Origin: DASXKD01 sp963806145
GTDB taxonomy: Bacteria; Actinomycetota; Actinomycetes; Streptosporangiales; Streptosporangiaceae
Assembly: GCA_963806145.1 (NCBI GenBank)
Contig: CAWDXD010000022.1
Coordinates: 48,938 to 112,937 of the forward strand
Length of the DNA stretch: 64,000 nt
Reading direction: 5' to 3'
Both the position numbers and the translations under genes were made by a program. This document shows positions 50,577 through 59,901 of this stretch, one piece after another; the stretch's first letter is position 1, and each line of letters begins with the position of its first letter. The notes beneath the pieces are model-generated. The model saw nothing but the letters and a program-made list of their open reading frames with translations, did not search any database and was not told where the DNA came from.

Positions 50577-52503
50577 TCACTCCGCGTCTTCGGCGACGGC
50601 CAGCCACTCCTCCTCCAGCCGCCCCTTCTCCGCCTCGACCTCGCGCAGTTGCGCCCCCAGCTCGATCAGCGCCTCGTAGTCGCTCGCCTGCGCCGCCAGT
50701 TCCCCGGTCAGCTCCTTCTCCCGCACCCCGAGGCGGTCGATCTGCCGCTCCAGCCGCTGCAGCTCCTTCTTTGCGATACGGCGATCCCGCGCTGCCCCGC
50801 CCCCAGCCCGTGCCCCCCGATCCGGGGCAAACATCGCCACGCTCCCCGCCCGCACCCGCGCACCCCGCCGCTCCAGGTACTCCTCGATCCCGCCCGCCAG
50901 AAACGACAGCTTCCCATCCCCCAGCAACGCCACCACATGATCGGTCACCCGCTCCAGGAAGTACCGGTCGTGGCTCACCACCACCAGCGACCCGGCCCAC
51001 CCGTCCAGCAGGTCTTCCAGCTCCGTCAACGTGTCCACATCAAGATCGTTGGTCGGCTCGTCAAGCAACAAGACGTTAGGTTCCCCCACCAGGATCCGGA
51101 GCAACTGAACCCTTCGCCGCTCCCCACCGGACAGCTCCCCGGCAGGCGTGAACTGCCGGTCCCCCCGCAATCCCAGGCTGTCCAGCAGGGTCCCCGCCGA
51201 CCCCGCACCCTCCCACGCCTCCAGATTCCCCCGGACGGACGCCACCACCTCGCGCGCCGACAGCCCCGGATCCAGCCCCTCGCCCCCCTGCCCCAGATAC
51301 CCGAGCCGCACCGTCTTCCCCCGCACGACATGTCCGGCGACGACAAATGCGGCTTCCACCCCCGCCGCCGCCCCCGGATCCCGCGCAGGGCCGTCCGGTG
51401 GGTCACCTGGGCGCGGAGTTCTGTCCGCGCCCAGGTGTCCCGCTGGACGTCCCTCAACCCCGCCCAGATCCCCCGGTGCACGGCCCTCAACCCCGCCCAG
51501 ATCCCCCGCGAGCAGCCGCAAAAACGTAGTCTTCCCAGCCCCGTTAGGTCCCGAGGATCCCGATCCGGTCCCCCGGTCCCAATTGCCACGTCACGTCATC
51601 GAGCAGGACCCGCCCGGCAACCGTCACCGACACGTCTTCCGCGTCGAGCACCGTCTTCCCGAGCCGTGCCGCCGCGAGCCGGACCAGTTCGACCCCGTCC
51701 CTGGCCGGCGGCTCGTCGGCAATGAGCGCGTTCGCGGCGTCGATGCGGAACTGGGGCTTGCTGGTCCGGGCCGGCGGCCCGCGCCGCAGCCACGCTAGTT
51801 CCTTGCGCAGCAGGTTGCGCCGCCGCCGCTGCGTGGCATCGGCGATCCGGGCGCGTTCGGCGCGGGCGAGCACGTAGGCGGCGTAGCCCCCGTCGTAGGC
51901 GTGCAGCCGGCCGTCGGCCAGCTCCCAGGTCGCCGCGGTGGCGGCGTCCAGGAACCAGCGGTCGTGCGTCACCACCACCATCGCCGTGCCCTGCTCGCGG
52001 AGGAACCCGGCCAGCCAGGCGACCGCTTCCACGTCGAGATGGTTCGTCGGCTCGTCGAGCAACAGCAGATCGTGCTGGCCAGCGAGGAGCGACGCCAGCG
52101 CCACCCGGCGGGTCTCACCCCCGGACAATCGTTCGGCAGCCGACTTGAAGTCGATGTCGGGAAGCAGCGCGCCGATCACCGACCTGATGCGCGCATCGCC
52201 GGCCCATTCGTGCTCCGGCCGGCCGCCGGTCACCAGGCCGGCCACGGTCCCGGTCAGCCGGTCGGCCTGGGGGAGATGGCCGACGCGAAGGCCCCTGGCG
52301 CGGGTGACCCGTCCCGTGTCGGGGTGCTCGGTCCCGGCGAGCAGCCCGAGCAGCGTGCTCTTGCCCGCGCCGTTGCGCCCGACGAGGCCGATCGCTTCGC
52401 CGGCGGCCACCCCCGCCGAGACGCCGTCAAGCAGCGCCCGGTGCCCGTAGGCCTTGCCGACGTTCTCCAGGTTGACCAGGTTCACCGGGGTCTCCGTGCT
52501 CAC
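50577..52503 (-). pseudogene. ABC-F ATPase (Uup/EttA-type), frameshifted at second Walker A
   Basis: First half from the ATG at 52503: NLENVGKAYGHRALLDGVSA, Walker A GLVGRNGAGKSTLLGLLAGT, signature RLSGGETRRVALASLLAGQ, Walker B LLLLDEPTNHLDVEAVAW. It runs to GPGDRIGILGT and a stop at 51544. The second half, in another frame, begins PNGAGKTTFLRLLAGDLGGV and has ELSGGERRRVQLLRILVGEP, LLLDEPTNDLDVDTLTELED and a C-terminal coiled coil (RRIAKKELQRLERQIDRLGV). One extra C in the run 51550-51552 is the cause. About 640 residues when repaired. The second domain's start also has several short repeats of DLGGVEGR. ABC-F proteins act on the ribosome. No membrane segments. Confidence 0.85.
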
Positions 52504-52519
52504 GCGGGTGCCCTTACCC

Positions 52520-53521
52520 CTATTCCGGCGCGATGCCGGTCACGCTGGCTCCCGGCACCGGGCCCACCACGTGGACCACCGTGCGGCACACCCCGGCCCC
52601 GGCAAGCGCGACGGCCAGGGCCGCGGCGTGCCGTGCGTCCTTGGCCAGGTAGGCGCAGGTCGGGCCGGAACCGGAGACGATCGCGGCCAGTGCGCCGTGC
52701 TCCGCGCCCGCGGCGAGGGTGCGGCGCAGGTCGGGGCGCAGCGAGACCGCCGCCTGCTGCAGGTCGTTGGCGAGCAGCGGGCCGACCTCGGCGGGGTTCC
52801 CCGACCGCAGCGCGGCCATCAGCCGGTTGTCCAGGGCGGGCGGGCCTGGTGGCGCCGAGGTGCCGGTGCGACCGGACCTGGGCCGGGCGGCCGGTTTCAC
52901 CGCGGCCGCGCCGGGACCGCCCGGCCCGCTGCGCGCGGCCCGAATCCGGTCACAGGCGGCATAGACCTGGGCGGTGGACAGCCCGCCCGTGGCGAAGGCG
53001 AGCACCCAGTGGTAGCTGCCGGCGGCCAGCGCGGGGGTCACCCGCTCTCCCCGCCCCACTCCGATGGCAGTGCCGCCGACCAGGCCGAACGCCACGTCGC
53101 TGCCGACGCTGGCGGCCAGCTCGCACAGCTCGGCCTGGCTCAGGCCGGTCCGCCACAGTTCGTTGCAGGCGACCAGCGCGGCGGCCGCGTCGGCGCTGCC
53201 CCCGGCCAGCCCGGCCGCGACCGGGATCCGCTTGTTGATCCGGATCGCCAGGCCCGGGGAGTCCTTGGCACCCGGGCCCACGGCCCGGAGCAGCTCGGCG
53301 GCCGCGCGCATGGCGAGGTTGCTGTCGTCGGCGGGGACGCTGTCGGCCCCCTCGCCGGTCACCGACACGCTGTCGCGTGCCGCGGGGGCCACGGTCACCT
53401 CGTCGAAGAGCGAGACGGCGTGATACACCGAGACCACATCGTGGTAACCGTGGGCCCGGGCCGGGCCGACGGCGAGCTGCAGGTTCACCTTCGCCGGCGC
53501 TCTGGCGGTGACGGCGGTCAC
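52520..53521 (-). CDS. ispE: 4-diphosphocytidyl-2-C-methyl-D-erythritol kinase
   Basis: 333 residues; GTG at 53519-53521 (MTAVTARAPAKVNLQLAVGP); another GTG 14 codons upstream (53563) is possible. GHMP kinase of the MEP isoprenoid pathway. Motifs: APAKVNLQLAVGPARAHGYH, DDSNLAMRAAAELLRAVG, the ATP loop PVAAGLAGGSADAAAALVAC, and AAIVSGSGPTCAYLAKDA. A Pro/Gly-rich insert (GPGAAAVKPAARPRSGRTGT) of about 40 residues sits before the third motif. The long open frame further upstream is rsmA antisense-frame reading. It lies between rsmA and the ABC-F gene in the usual actinobacterial order. Confidence 0.92.
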   Translation of the reverse strand: MTAVTARAPAKVNLQLAVGPARAHGYHDVVSVYHAVSLFDEVTVAPAARDSVSVTGEGADSVPADDSNLAMRAAAELLRAVGPGAKDSPGLAIRINKRIPVAAGLAGGSADAAAALVACNELWRTGLSQAELCELAASVGSDVAFGLVGGTAIGVGRGERVTPALAAGSYHWVLAFATGGLSTAQVYAACDRIRAARSGPGGPGAAAVKPAARPRSGRTGTSAPPGPPALDNRLMAALRSGNPAEVGPLLANDLQQAAVSLRPDLRRTLAAGAEHGALAAIVSGSGPTCAYLAKDARHAAALAVALAGAGVCRTVVHVVGPVPGASVTGIAPE

Positions 53522-53601
53522 AGGGGTAACGATGCCCTTGATCCTAACGGCAGCCTCGCTCACCTCAGCCGGGCCTGCACGGCCCAAGGCGACGTGCGGA
53601 G

Positions 53602-54504
53602 TCACGGGGCCTTGCGGCCATCGGGGGGTTCCGGGGGGTCGCCCCCCCGGGCCTGCACCGCGATGCGGGCGAAGTCGGCGACGGTCAGCGACTCCCCGCG
53701 GGCACCGGGGTCCACTCCCGCCGCGCGCAGGATCCGCTCGGCCTCGGCGGGCGTGCCCGCCCAGCGCGCCAGCGCCGCCCGCAGCGTCTTGCGGCGCTGG
53801 GAAAAGGCGGCATCGATCACGGCGAAGGTGTCCTCGCGGCTCGCACCGGCGTCCGGCGGCGGATGCCGGGTGAACGCCACCAGCCCCGAGTCGACGTTCG
53901 GCACCGGCCAGAACACCACCCGGGGCACCGGCCCGGCCCGGCGCGCGGACGCGAACCAGGCGAGCTTGACCGAGGGCACGCCGTAGACCCGGCTCCCCGG
54001 CGGCGCGGTCATCCGGTCGGCGACCTCCGCCTGCACCATGACGAGGCCACGGCCCACAGACGGGAAGGTGGCGAGCAGGTGCAGCACCACCGGCACCGCG
54101 ACGTTGTAGGGCAGGTTCGCCACCAGCGCGGCGGGCGGCCCGCCGGGAAGGCTGGTCACCCGGGCGGCGTCGGCGGTGACCACCTCCAGCCGCGGCGCGA
54201 GCCCAGGCGCCACCGCGGCCACGGTGCGCGGCAGTTCCGCCGCGAGGGCGGGATCCACCTCGACCGCGATCACCCGGTGGGCGGCGGCCAGCAGGCCGAG
54301 GGTCAGCGAGCCGAACCCCGGGCCCACCTCCAGCACGTCGTCCCCGGCGGACAGGCCGGCCAGTGTCACGATGCGCCGGACAGTGCCCGGGTCGATGACG
54401 AAGTTCTGGCCGAGCCGTTTCGCGGGCCGCACGCCCAGCCGGCCCGCGATCTCGCGGACCGCGGCAGGCCCGAGCAGGTCGCCATCGGCCACGACCGGCG
54501 TCAC
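53602..54504 (-). CDS. rsmA: 16S rRNA dimethyladenosine transferase (KsgA)
   Basis: 300 residues from the GTG at 54502-54504, overlapping the tatD stop by 4 bp. It dimethylates two adjacent adenines near the 3' end of 16S rRNA. Motifs: LGVRPAKRLGQNFVIDPGTV, VLEVGPGFGSLTLGLLAAAH (SAM site), VIAVEVDPALAAELP, and the catalytic ALVANLPYNVAVPVVLHLLA (NLPY). The C-terminal RNA-binding part (SQRRKTLRAALARWAGTPAE) is present. Confidence 0.95.
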   Translation of the reverse strand: MTPVVADGDLLGPAAVREIAGRLGVRPAKRLGQNFVIDPGTVRRIVTLAGLSAGDDVLEVGPGFGSLTLGLLAAAHRVIAVEVDPALAAELPRTVAAVAPGLAPRLEVVTADAARVTSLPGGPPAALVANLPYNVAVPVVLHLLATFPSVGRGLVMVQAEVADRMTAPPGSRVYGVPSVKLAWFASARRAGPVPRVVFWPVPNVDSGLVAFTRHPPPDAGASREDTFAVIDAAFSQRRKTLRAALARWAGTPAEAERILRAAGVDPGARGESLTVADFARIAVQARGGDPPEPPDGRKAP

Positions 54505-55352
54505 CAGGGACCGAACATGCGCTCACCGGTCGCGGTGACCAGCTCGCACATGTCCGCGACGCCGACCTGCTTGACGCCGGCCAGGCACCGCACCGTGTGC
54601 GCCACCATCGCGGGGGTGTTGGGCTTGCCCCGGTGTGGCATCGGCGTGAGGAACGGAGCGTCGGTCTCGACCAGGAGCAGGTCCGGTGGCGCCACCGCGG
54701 CGGCCTCCCGCAGCGCGGGTGCGTTGGTGAACGTGAGGGTGCCGGCGAAGCTCATCACGTACCCGGCGGCCGCGCACCGCTCGGCCATCGCGGCATCCCC
54801 GGAGAAGCAGTGGAACACCACCCGCTCCGGCGCGCCGTCGGCCGCCAGGATGGCCAGCACGTCCTCGTGCGCATCCCGGTCGTGGATCATCAGCGCCTTG
54901 CCGGCCTGCTTGGCTATCTCGATGTGCGCGCGGAACCACTCCCGCTGAACCTCCGGGGCGGCGTAGTCCCGGTAGTAGTCGAGCCCGGTCTCGCCGACCG
55001 CGCGGACCTGCGGCAGGTCCGCCAGCTTCGCGATCTCGGCAAGCACCTCGTCCCGCCGCGCGGGCGAGGCGGCCGCGGCGGCGGTCTCGTTGGGGTGGAT
55101 CGCCACCGCCGCGTAGACGCCCTCCGAGGAGCCGGCGCACCCGGCCGACCAGTGCGACGAGGGCAGGTCCACGCCCACCGTGATCACCCGGGTGATGCCC
55201 GCGGCCCGCGCGGCGGCGAGCACCTCCGCGGCTGGCTGCTCGATCAGGTCCAGATGGCAGTGCGCATCCAGCGCGGGAACAGGCAGCGGCTCGGGCGGCG
55301 GCGCCTGCCCGGGGCCGGGGACGCCGTCCCTGGCCGCGCGGGCAGCGGTCAC
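54501..55352 (-). CDS. tatD: TatD-family metal-dependent hydrolase
   Basis: 283 residues; GTG at 55350-55352, overlapping the metG stop as GTGA. A TIM-barrel hydrolase: PALDAHCHLDLIEQPAAEVL (metal HxH), VAIHPNETAAAAASP, AVGETGLDYYRDYAAPEVQR (metal Glu), FHCFSGDAAMAERCAAAGYV, LLVETDAPFLTPMPHRGKPN. Probably a 3'-5' DNase/RNase in DNA repair or quality control. Its position between metG and rsmA is the usual one. Confidence 0.93.
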   Translation of the reverse strand: MTAARAARDGVPGPGQAPPPEPLPVPALDAHCHLDLIEQPAAEVLAAARAAGITRVITVGVDLPSSHWSAGCAGSSEGVYAAVAIHPNETAAAAASPARRDEVLAEIAKLADLPQVRAVGETGLDYYRDYAAPEVQREWFRAHIEIAKQAGKALMIHDRDAHEDVLAILAADGAPERVVFHCFSGDAAMAERCAAAGYVMSFAGTLTFTNAPALREAAAVAPPDLLLVETDAPFLTPMPHRGKPNTPAMVAHTVRCLAGVKQVGVADMCELVTATGERMFGPW

Positions 55353-57145
55353 GAGCCCTCCAGCCGCTTCAGTTCCTCGTCCACCACGGACGTGTCGAGC
55401 TTGGCGAACAGCGGCTGCGGCACGGTGAGCGGGATCCCGGGCCGGACCGGGACCGGCTCCCACCGGGCTTCGCTGGTGTAGTCGCCGGTGATCACCGGGT
55501 AGGAGGGGCCGCCGTCCTCGTCCACCTTCTCCAGATGCGGCAGGCCGGCCCAGGTGCCCTCGCCGCCCAGCATCGCGTGCACCTTCCCCGACGAGCGGGG
55601 CAGGAACGGGGTGAGCAGCGTCTTGGCATCGTCGATGAGCTGCAGCACCACGTGCATGATGGTCCGCATCCGGTCCGGGTCGGACTCGCGCAGCTTCCAC
55701 GGCGCCTGGTCGGACATGTACTTGTTCGCCTCGGCGACGGTCCGCATGGCTTCGGTGGCCGCGTTCTTGAAGTGGGACCTGGCCAGCTGGCCGCCGACGG
55801 CGCCGAACGCCTGCCGGGACCGTTCCAGGGCGCCGTGGTCGGTGTCGGTGAGCGTCCCCGGGCCGGGGATCTCGCCGATGTTGCGGGCCGCGAACGAGAC
55901 CGCACGGTTCACCAGGTTCCCCCAGGCGGCGACGAGTTCGTCGTTGTTGCGGCGGACGAACTCGCTCCAGGTGAAGTCGGTGTCCTGGTTCTCCGGCCCG
56001 GCGACCGCGACGTAGTAGCGCAGCGCGTCCACGTCGTAGCGGTCCAGGAAGTCCCGGACGTAGATGACCACCGAGCGGGATGAGGAGAACTTGCGGCCCT
56101 CCATGGTCAGGAACTCGCTGGCGACCACCTCGGTGGGCAGGTCCAGCGCGCCGAGCGACCCCGGGGTGCCGTTCCTGGCGCCCTTCCCGCTGTAACCGAG
56201 CAGCATCGCGGGCCAGATCTCGGTGTGGAAGACGATGTTGTCCTTGCCCTGGAAGTAGTAGGACTCGGCGTCCTCCGACTGCCACCAGGCCCGCCAGGCG
56301 TCCGGGTCGCCGGACCGGCGGGCCCACTCGATCGACGCCGACAGGTACCCGATGACCGCGTCGAACCAGACGTAGATGCGCTTGTCCGGCCGGTCCCGCC
56401 AGCCGTCGAGCGGCACCGGCACGCCCCAGTCCAGGTCCCGGGTGATCGCCCGGGGCTGCAGGTCGTCCAGCAGGTTGAGGGAGAACCGCAGCACGTTGGG
56501 CCGCCACTGGCCTTTCTTGCTCTGCATCCAGGTGCCGAGCACCTCGGTGAACGCGGGCAGGTCCAGGAAGAACTGCTCACTGTCCACGAACGCCGGCGTC
56601 TCCCCGTTGATCTTCGACCGGGGGTTGATCAGGTCGGTGGGGTCAAGCTGGTTGCCACAGTTGTCGCACTGGTCGCCGCGTGCGCTCTCGTACCCGCAGA
56701 TCGGGCAGGTGCCCTCGATGTACCGGTCGGGCAGGGTCCGGCCGGTGGACGGCGAGACCGCGCTCAGCGAGGTACGGGAGAAGATGTAGCCGTTCTGGTA
56801 GAGGCCGGTGAAGATCTCCTGGGTGACCGCGTAGTGGTTCGCCGTGGTGGTCCTGGTGAACAGGTCATAGGACATGTCCAGGCCGGTCAGGTCCTCGGCG
56901 ATCATCTGGTTGTACCGGTCGGCGAGCTCCCGGGGCGTGGTGCCCTCCTTGTCCGCCTGGACCTGGATCGGCGTGCCGTGCTCGTCGGTACCGCTGACCA
57001 TCAGCACCCGGTTTCCCGCCATCCGCTGGTACCGGCTGAACATGTCGCAGGGCAGCGCGAAGCCGGAGACATGGCCGATGTGGCGCGGGCCGTTGGCGTA
57101 GGGCCAGGCCGGCGCCGCGAGAATGTGGCGAGTGGTCGCGGACAT
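55349..57145 (-). CDS. metG: Methionyl-tRNA synthetase
   Basis: 598 residues, ATG 57143-57145 (MSATTRHILAAPAWPYANGP). Class I signatures: NGPRHIGHVSGFALPCDMFS (HIGH) and GRKFSSSRSVVIYVRDFLDR (KMSKS variant, KFSSS). A zinc-type knuckle CPICGYESARGDQCDNCGNQ interrupts the catalytic domain. Anticodon-binding helices and the C-terminal KLDTSVVDEELKRLEGS complete it. It charges tRNA-Met in the cytoplasm. There is no C-terminal EMAP-like dimerisation domain, common in this group. Confidence 0.96.
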   Translation of the reverse strand: MSATTRHILAAPAWPYANGPRHIGHVSGFALPCDMFSRYQRMAGNRVLMVSGTDEHGTPIQVQADKEGTTPRELADRYNQMIAEDLTGLDMSYDLFTRTTTANHYAVTQEIFTGLYQNGYIFSRTSLSAVSPSTGRTLPDRYIEGTCPICGYESARGDQCDNCGNQLDPTDLINPRSKINGETPAFVDSEQFFLDLPAFTEVLGTWMQSKKGQWRPNVLRFSLNLLDDLQPRAITRDLDWGVPVPLDGWRDRPDKRIYVWFDAVIGYLSASIEWARRSGDPDAWRAWWQSEDAESYYFQGKDNIVFHTEIWPAMLLGYSGKGARNGTPGSLGALDLPTEVVASEFLTMEGRKFSSSRSVVIYVRDFLDRYDVDALRYYVAVAGPENQDTDFTWSEFVRRNNDELVAAWGNLVNRAVSFAARNIGEIPGPGTLTDTDHGALERSRQAFGAVGGQLARSHFKNAATEAMRTVAEANKYMSDQAPWKLRESDPDRMRTIMHVVLQLIDDAKTLLTPFLPRSSGKVHAMLGGEGTWAGLPHLEKVDEDGGPSYPVITGDYTSEARWEPVPVRPGIPLTVPQPLFAKLDTSVVDEELKRLEGS

Positions 57146-57186
57146 GCGCACCAGCGTAGCGGTGTGCGCGGGCCGTTCCCGCATGG

Positions 57187-58065
57187 TTATCCGGGCCGGC
57201 CGCCCGCCACCACGGCGTTGTAGACCTCGCGTTTGGGCAGGCCAGATTCGGCGGCCACGGCGGCGATCGCCGCCTTGCGCGGCGTCCCCGCGGCCTGCCG
57301 GGCGGCCACCTCCGCCACCGCCGCCGCCACGCTGTCCGCCCAGCCCGGCTCGTCGGGGCTTGGGCGGCTCCGGGCCGGGGCGCCCGCCACCACGAGGGTG
57401 ATCTCCCCGAGGACGCCCCGCTTCGCCCAGGCGGCCAGCTCGGTCAGCGTGCCGCGGGCGATTTCCTCATGGGTCTTGGTCAGCTCGCGGCATGCGACGG
57501 CCTGCCGGTCCGGGCCGAACGCGGCGGCCAGCTCGGCCAGGGTGACCGCGACCCGGCGGCGCGACTCGAAGAAGACCATGGTCCGCGGTTCGGCGGCCAG
57601 TTCCGCGAACCGGCGCTTCCGGGCGCCGTCGCTGCGCGGCGGGAAGCCCTCGAAGCAGAACCGGTCGGTGGGCAGCCCGCAGACCGCGAGCGCCGCGGTC
57701 ACGGCGGAGGGCCCGGGCAGCACGGTCACCGGGATGCCCGCTTCGGCGGCGGCGCCCACCAGCCGGTAGCCGGGGTCGCTCACCCCCGGCATCCCCGCGT
57801 CCGCGATGAGCAGCACGTCGGTCCCGGCTTCCAGCACCGCCAGCAGTTCGGCCACCTTGCCCTGGTCCACGGCGTTGTAGTAGGAAACCAGGCGGCCGGT
57901 GATTTTCACGCCGAGTTCCCTGGCGAGCCTGAGCGCCCTGCGGGTGTCCTCAGCCGCGATGACCCCCGCCGCCGCCAGGGCGCCCGCCAGCCTGGGCGAA
58001 GCGTCCGCGGGCTGGCCGAGCGGGGTAGCCGCCACGATGAGCGTGCCGGGGTCGCTGTCATTCAT
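57187..58065 (-). CDS. rsmI: 16S rRNA 2'-O-ribose C1402 methyltransferase
   Basis: 292 residues from the ATG at 58063-58065 (MNDSDPGTLIVAATPLGQPA). SAM-dependent tetrapyrrole-methylase fold: VIAAEDTRRALRLARELGV, LIADAGMPGVSDPGYRLVGA, VTVLPGPSAVTAALAVCGLP, GFPPRSDGARKRRFAELAAE. The C-terminal part AAGTPRKAAIAAVAAESGLP is the short helical tail. An upstream open frame to 58269 overlaps the divergent pmt gene and is rejected. Confidence 0.94.
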   Translation of the reverse strand: MNDSDPGTLIVAATPLGQPADASPRLAGALAAAGVIAAEDTRRALRLARELGVKITGRLVSYYNAVDQGKVAELLAVLEAGTDVLLIADAGMPGVSDPGYRLVGAAAEAGIPVTVLPGPSAVTAALAVCGLPTDRFCFEGFPPRSDGARKRRFAELAAEPRTMVFFESRRRVAVTLAELAAAFGPDRQAVACRELTKTHEEIARGTLTELAAWAKRGVLGEITLVVAGAPARSRPSPDEPGWADSVAAAVAEVAARQAAGTPRKAAIAAVAAESGLPKREVYNAVVAGGRPG

Positions 58066-58129
58066 TCCGCGACCACCGTAGGCCATTGCACGGCGCCCGC
58101 GCCCGGCGCAGCCCTTACGATGTGCCTCG

Positions 58130-59722
58130 ATGATGGAAACTCGGGTCGGGCCCGCGCCACGGGAGACCGCAACCCGGCTGGACGCGCTGCGTGCCCGGCT
58201 GGTCCCGGCCATGCCGCTCAGCACGTTCTGGGGCTGGGCCGGCCCGCTGCTGGTCACCGCGTTCGGCACCTACCTGCGGTTCGACCGGCTCGGCGATCCG
58301 CACGCCGTCATCTTCGACGAGACCTACTACGTGCCCGACGCGCTGGGGATTCTCCGGTTCGGCGTGGAGCACAACTACGTCAGCAACCGCAACGGCTTGC
58401 TGCTGCGCGGTGACCCGCGCGTGTTCACCAACGGCGGCGAGTTCGTGGTGCACCCGCCGTTCGGGAAGGTGCTCATCGCCGCGGGGGAGTGGCTTTTCGG
58501 GCTGTCCCCGTTCGGCTGGCGGTTCGCCGCGGCCGTGGTCGGCTCGCTGTCGATCCTGCTGCTCGCCCGGATCGCCCGGCGGATGACCAGGTCCACCCTG
58601 CTGGGCTGCTTCGCCGGGCTGCTGCTGGCAGCGGACGGCCTGGAGTTCGTCATGAGCCGGACCGCGCTGCTGGACATCTTCGTGATGTTCTGGGCGCTTG
58701 CCGCGTTCGGCTGCCTGGTGGTCGACCGCGACCGCTACCGCGCCAGGCTGGCCGATGCCGCGGCCGGCTCTGCGGCCGCCGGCTCTGCGGCCGCCGGGGA
58801 ATCGATCCCCGCCGGCGCACCGCGGGCGGGGATCCGCTGGTGGCGGATCGGCGCCGGCGTCTGCCTCGGCCTGGCCTGCGGATCCAAGTGGAACGGCCTG
58901 TGGTTCGTGCCGGCGTTCGCGGCGCTGTCCTTCGCCTGGGATGTCGGGGCGCGCCGGACCGCTGGGCTCGGCAAGGTCACCGGCCCGGGGCTGCTCCGTT
59001 ATCTCGGCGGCCTGGCCGGCTCGTTCGTCGCGCTGCCGCTGGTGGCCTACCTGGCCACCTGGACCGGCTGGTTCGCGACGAGCAGCGGCTACGACCGGAA
59101 CTGGGCGCAGCTGCACGGGGTCAACATCCCGGTGATCTCGCCGCTGATCTCGCTGTTCCAGTACAACAAGGCGATGCTGGCCTTCAACACGGGCCTGCAG
59201 AAGCATCACCCGTACCAGTCGCAGCCATGGACCTGGCTGACGATGAGCCGCCCGGTGTCCTATTACTGGAACTGCCCCACGTCGGGGCATGGCGTGTGCG
59301 CCAAGGGAGATGCCGCCGAGGTGCTCGCGATCGGCACCCCGGTGCTCTGGTGGGGCGCCATCCTGGCCCTGCTGGTGTGCCTCGGCTGGTGGCTGACCCG
59401 CCGTGACTGGCGGGCGGGCGCCGTGCTGGTGGGCGTGGCCGCGGGCTGGCTGCCCTGGTTCGCGTACGCCAAGCGGACCCAGTTCTCCTTCTACTCGGTC
59501 GCCTTCGTGCCGTTCCTGGTGCTCGCCGTCGTGCTGTGCCTGGGCCTGGTCATGGGTTCCGCCACGGCGAGCGCCGCCCGGCGCGCGGTGGGCGCGTCCC
59601 TGGCCGGCGCCTTCGTGCTTGCGGTGCTGCTGAACTTCGCCTACCTGTACCCGCTGCTGACCGCCCAGGCCATCCCCTACCCCTCCTGGCTGGCGCACAT
59701 CTGGTACCACGGCTGGATCTAG
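58130..59722 (+). CDS. pmt: Protein O-mannosyltransferase (PMT, GT39)
   Basis: 530 residues. After a cytoplasmic tail comes a first membrane helix, then the catalytic loop RFDRLGDPHAVIFDETYYVP (Asp-Glu), HPPFGKVLIAAGEWLFGLSP, DGLEFVMSRTALLDIFVMFW and about ten hydrophobic segments. A tandem 15-bp repeat encodes GSAAAGSAAAG near residue 215, probably a flexible loop. It moves mannose from polyprenyl-phosphate mannose onto secreted proteins during export. Divergent from rsmI with 64 bp between starts, as in other actinobacteria. The secreted propeller and DUF4082 proteins are possible substrates. Confidence 0.93.
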   Translation: MMETRVGPAPRETATRLDALRARLVPAMPLSTFWGWAGPLLVTAFGTYLRFDRLGDPHAVIFDETYYVPDALGILRFGVEHNYVSNRNGLLLRGDPRVFTNGGEFVVHPPFGKVLIAAGEWLFGLSPFGWRFAAAVVGSLSILLLARIARRMTRSTLLGCFAGLLLAADGLEFVMSRTALLDIFVMFWALAAFGCLVVDRDRYRARLADAAAGSAAAGSAAAGESIPAGAPRAGIRWWRIGAGVCLGLACGSKWNGLWFVPAFAALSFAWDVGARRTAGLGKVTGPGLLRYLGGLAGSFVALPLVAYLATWTGWFATSSGYDRNWAQLHGVNIPVISPLISLFQYNKAMLAFNTGLQKHHPYQSQPWTWLTMSRPVSYYWNCPTSGHGVCAKGDAAEVLAIGTPVLWWGAILALLVCLGWWLTRRDWRAGAVLVGVAAGWLPWFAYAKRTQFSFYSVAFVPFLVLAVVLCLGLVMGSATASAARRAVGASLAGAFVLAVLLNFAYLYPLLTAQAIPYPSWLAHIWYHGWI

Positions 59723-59901
59723 CCCGCAGCCCGCAGCCCCCGTGAGCCCGCAGCCCCGGTGAGCCCGCCGCCGCGAATGCGGTAGTCCACAACTCGCGCG
59801 GTCATCCCGCATTCGAGAGCCTGCGAACGCGAAACCACGCCGTGCCGCTTGGCCGCTAAGCCGGAGAGGGCTTGCCGGTCGAACTGCGCGGTTCTGGGCA
59901 T
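59719..59901 (-). pseudogene. AbiEi/DUF559-type N-terminal fragment
   Basis: 60 codons from an ATG at 59901: MPRTAQFDRQALSGLAAKRH, GVVSRSQALECGMTARVVDY, RIRGGG, then an Ala/Gly tail. The central part resembles the N-terminal winged-helix of AbiEi-antitoxin-like/DUF559 proteins common in actinobacteria. After RIRGGG the sequence runs into short CCCGCAGCCC repeats and stops, so the toxin/endonuclease-like remainder is missing. Confidence 0.5.

Noticed and set aside
53863..54948. A 361-codon plus-strand open frame
   Set aside because: Antisense to rsmA and tatD, both with clear catalytic motifs.
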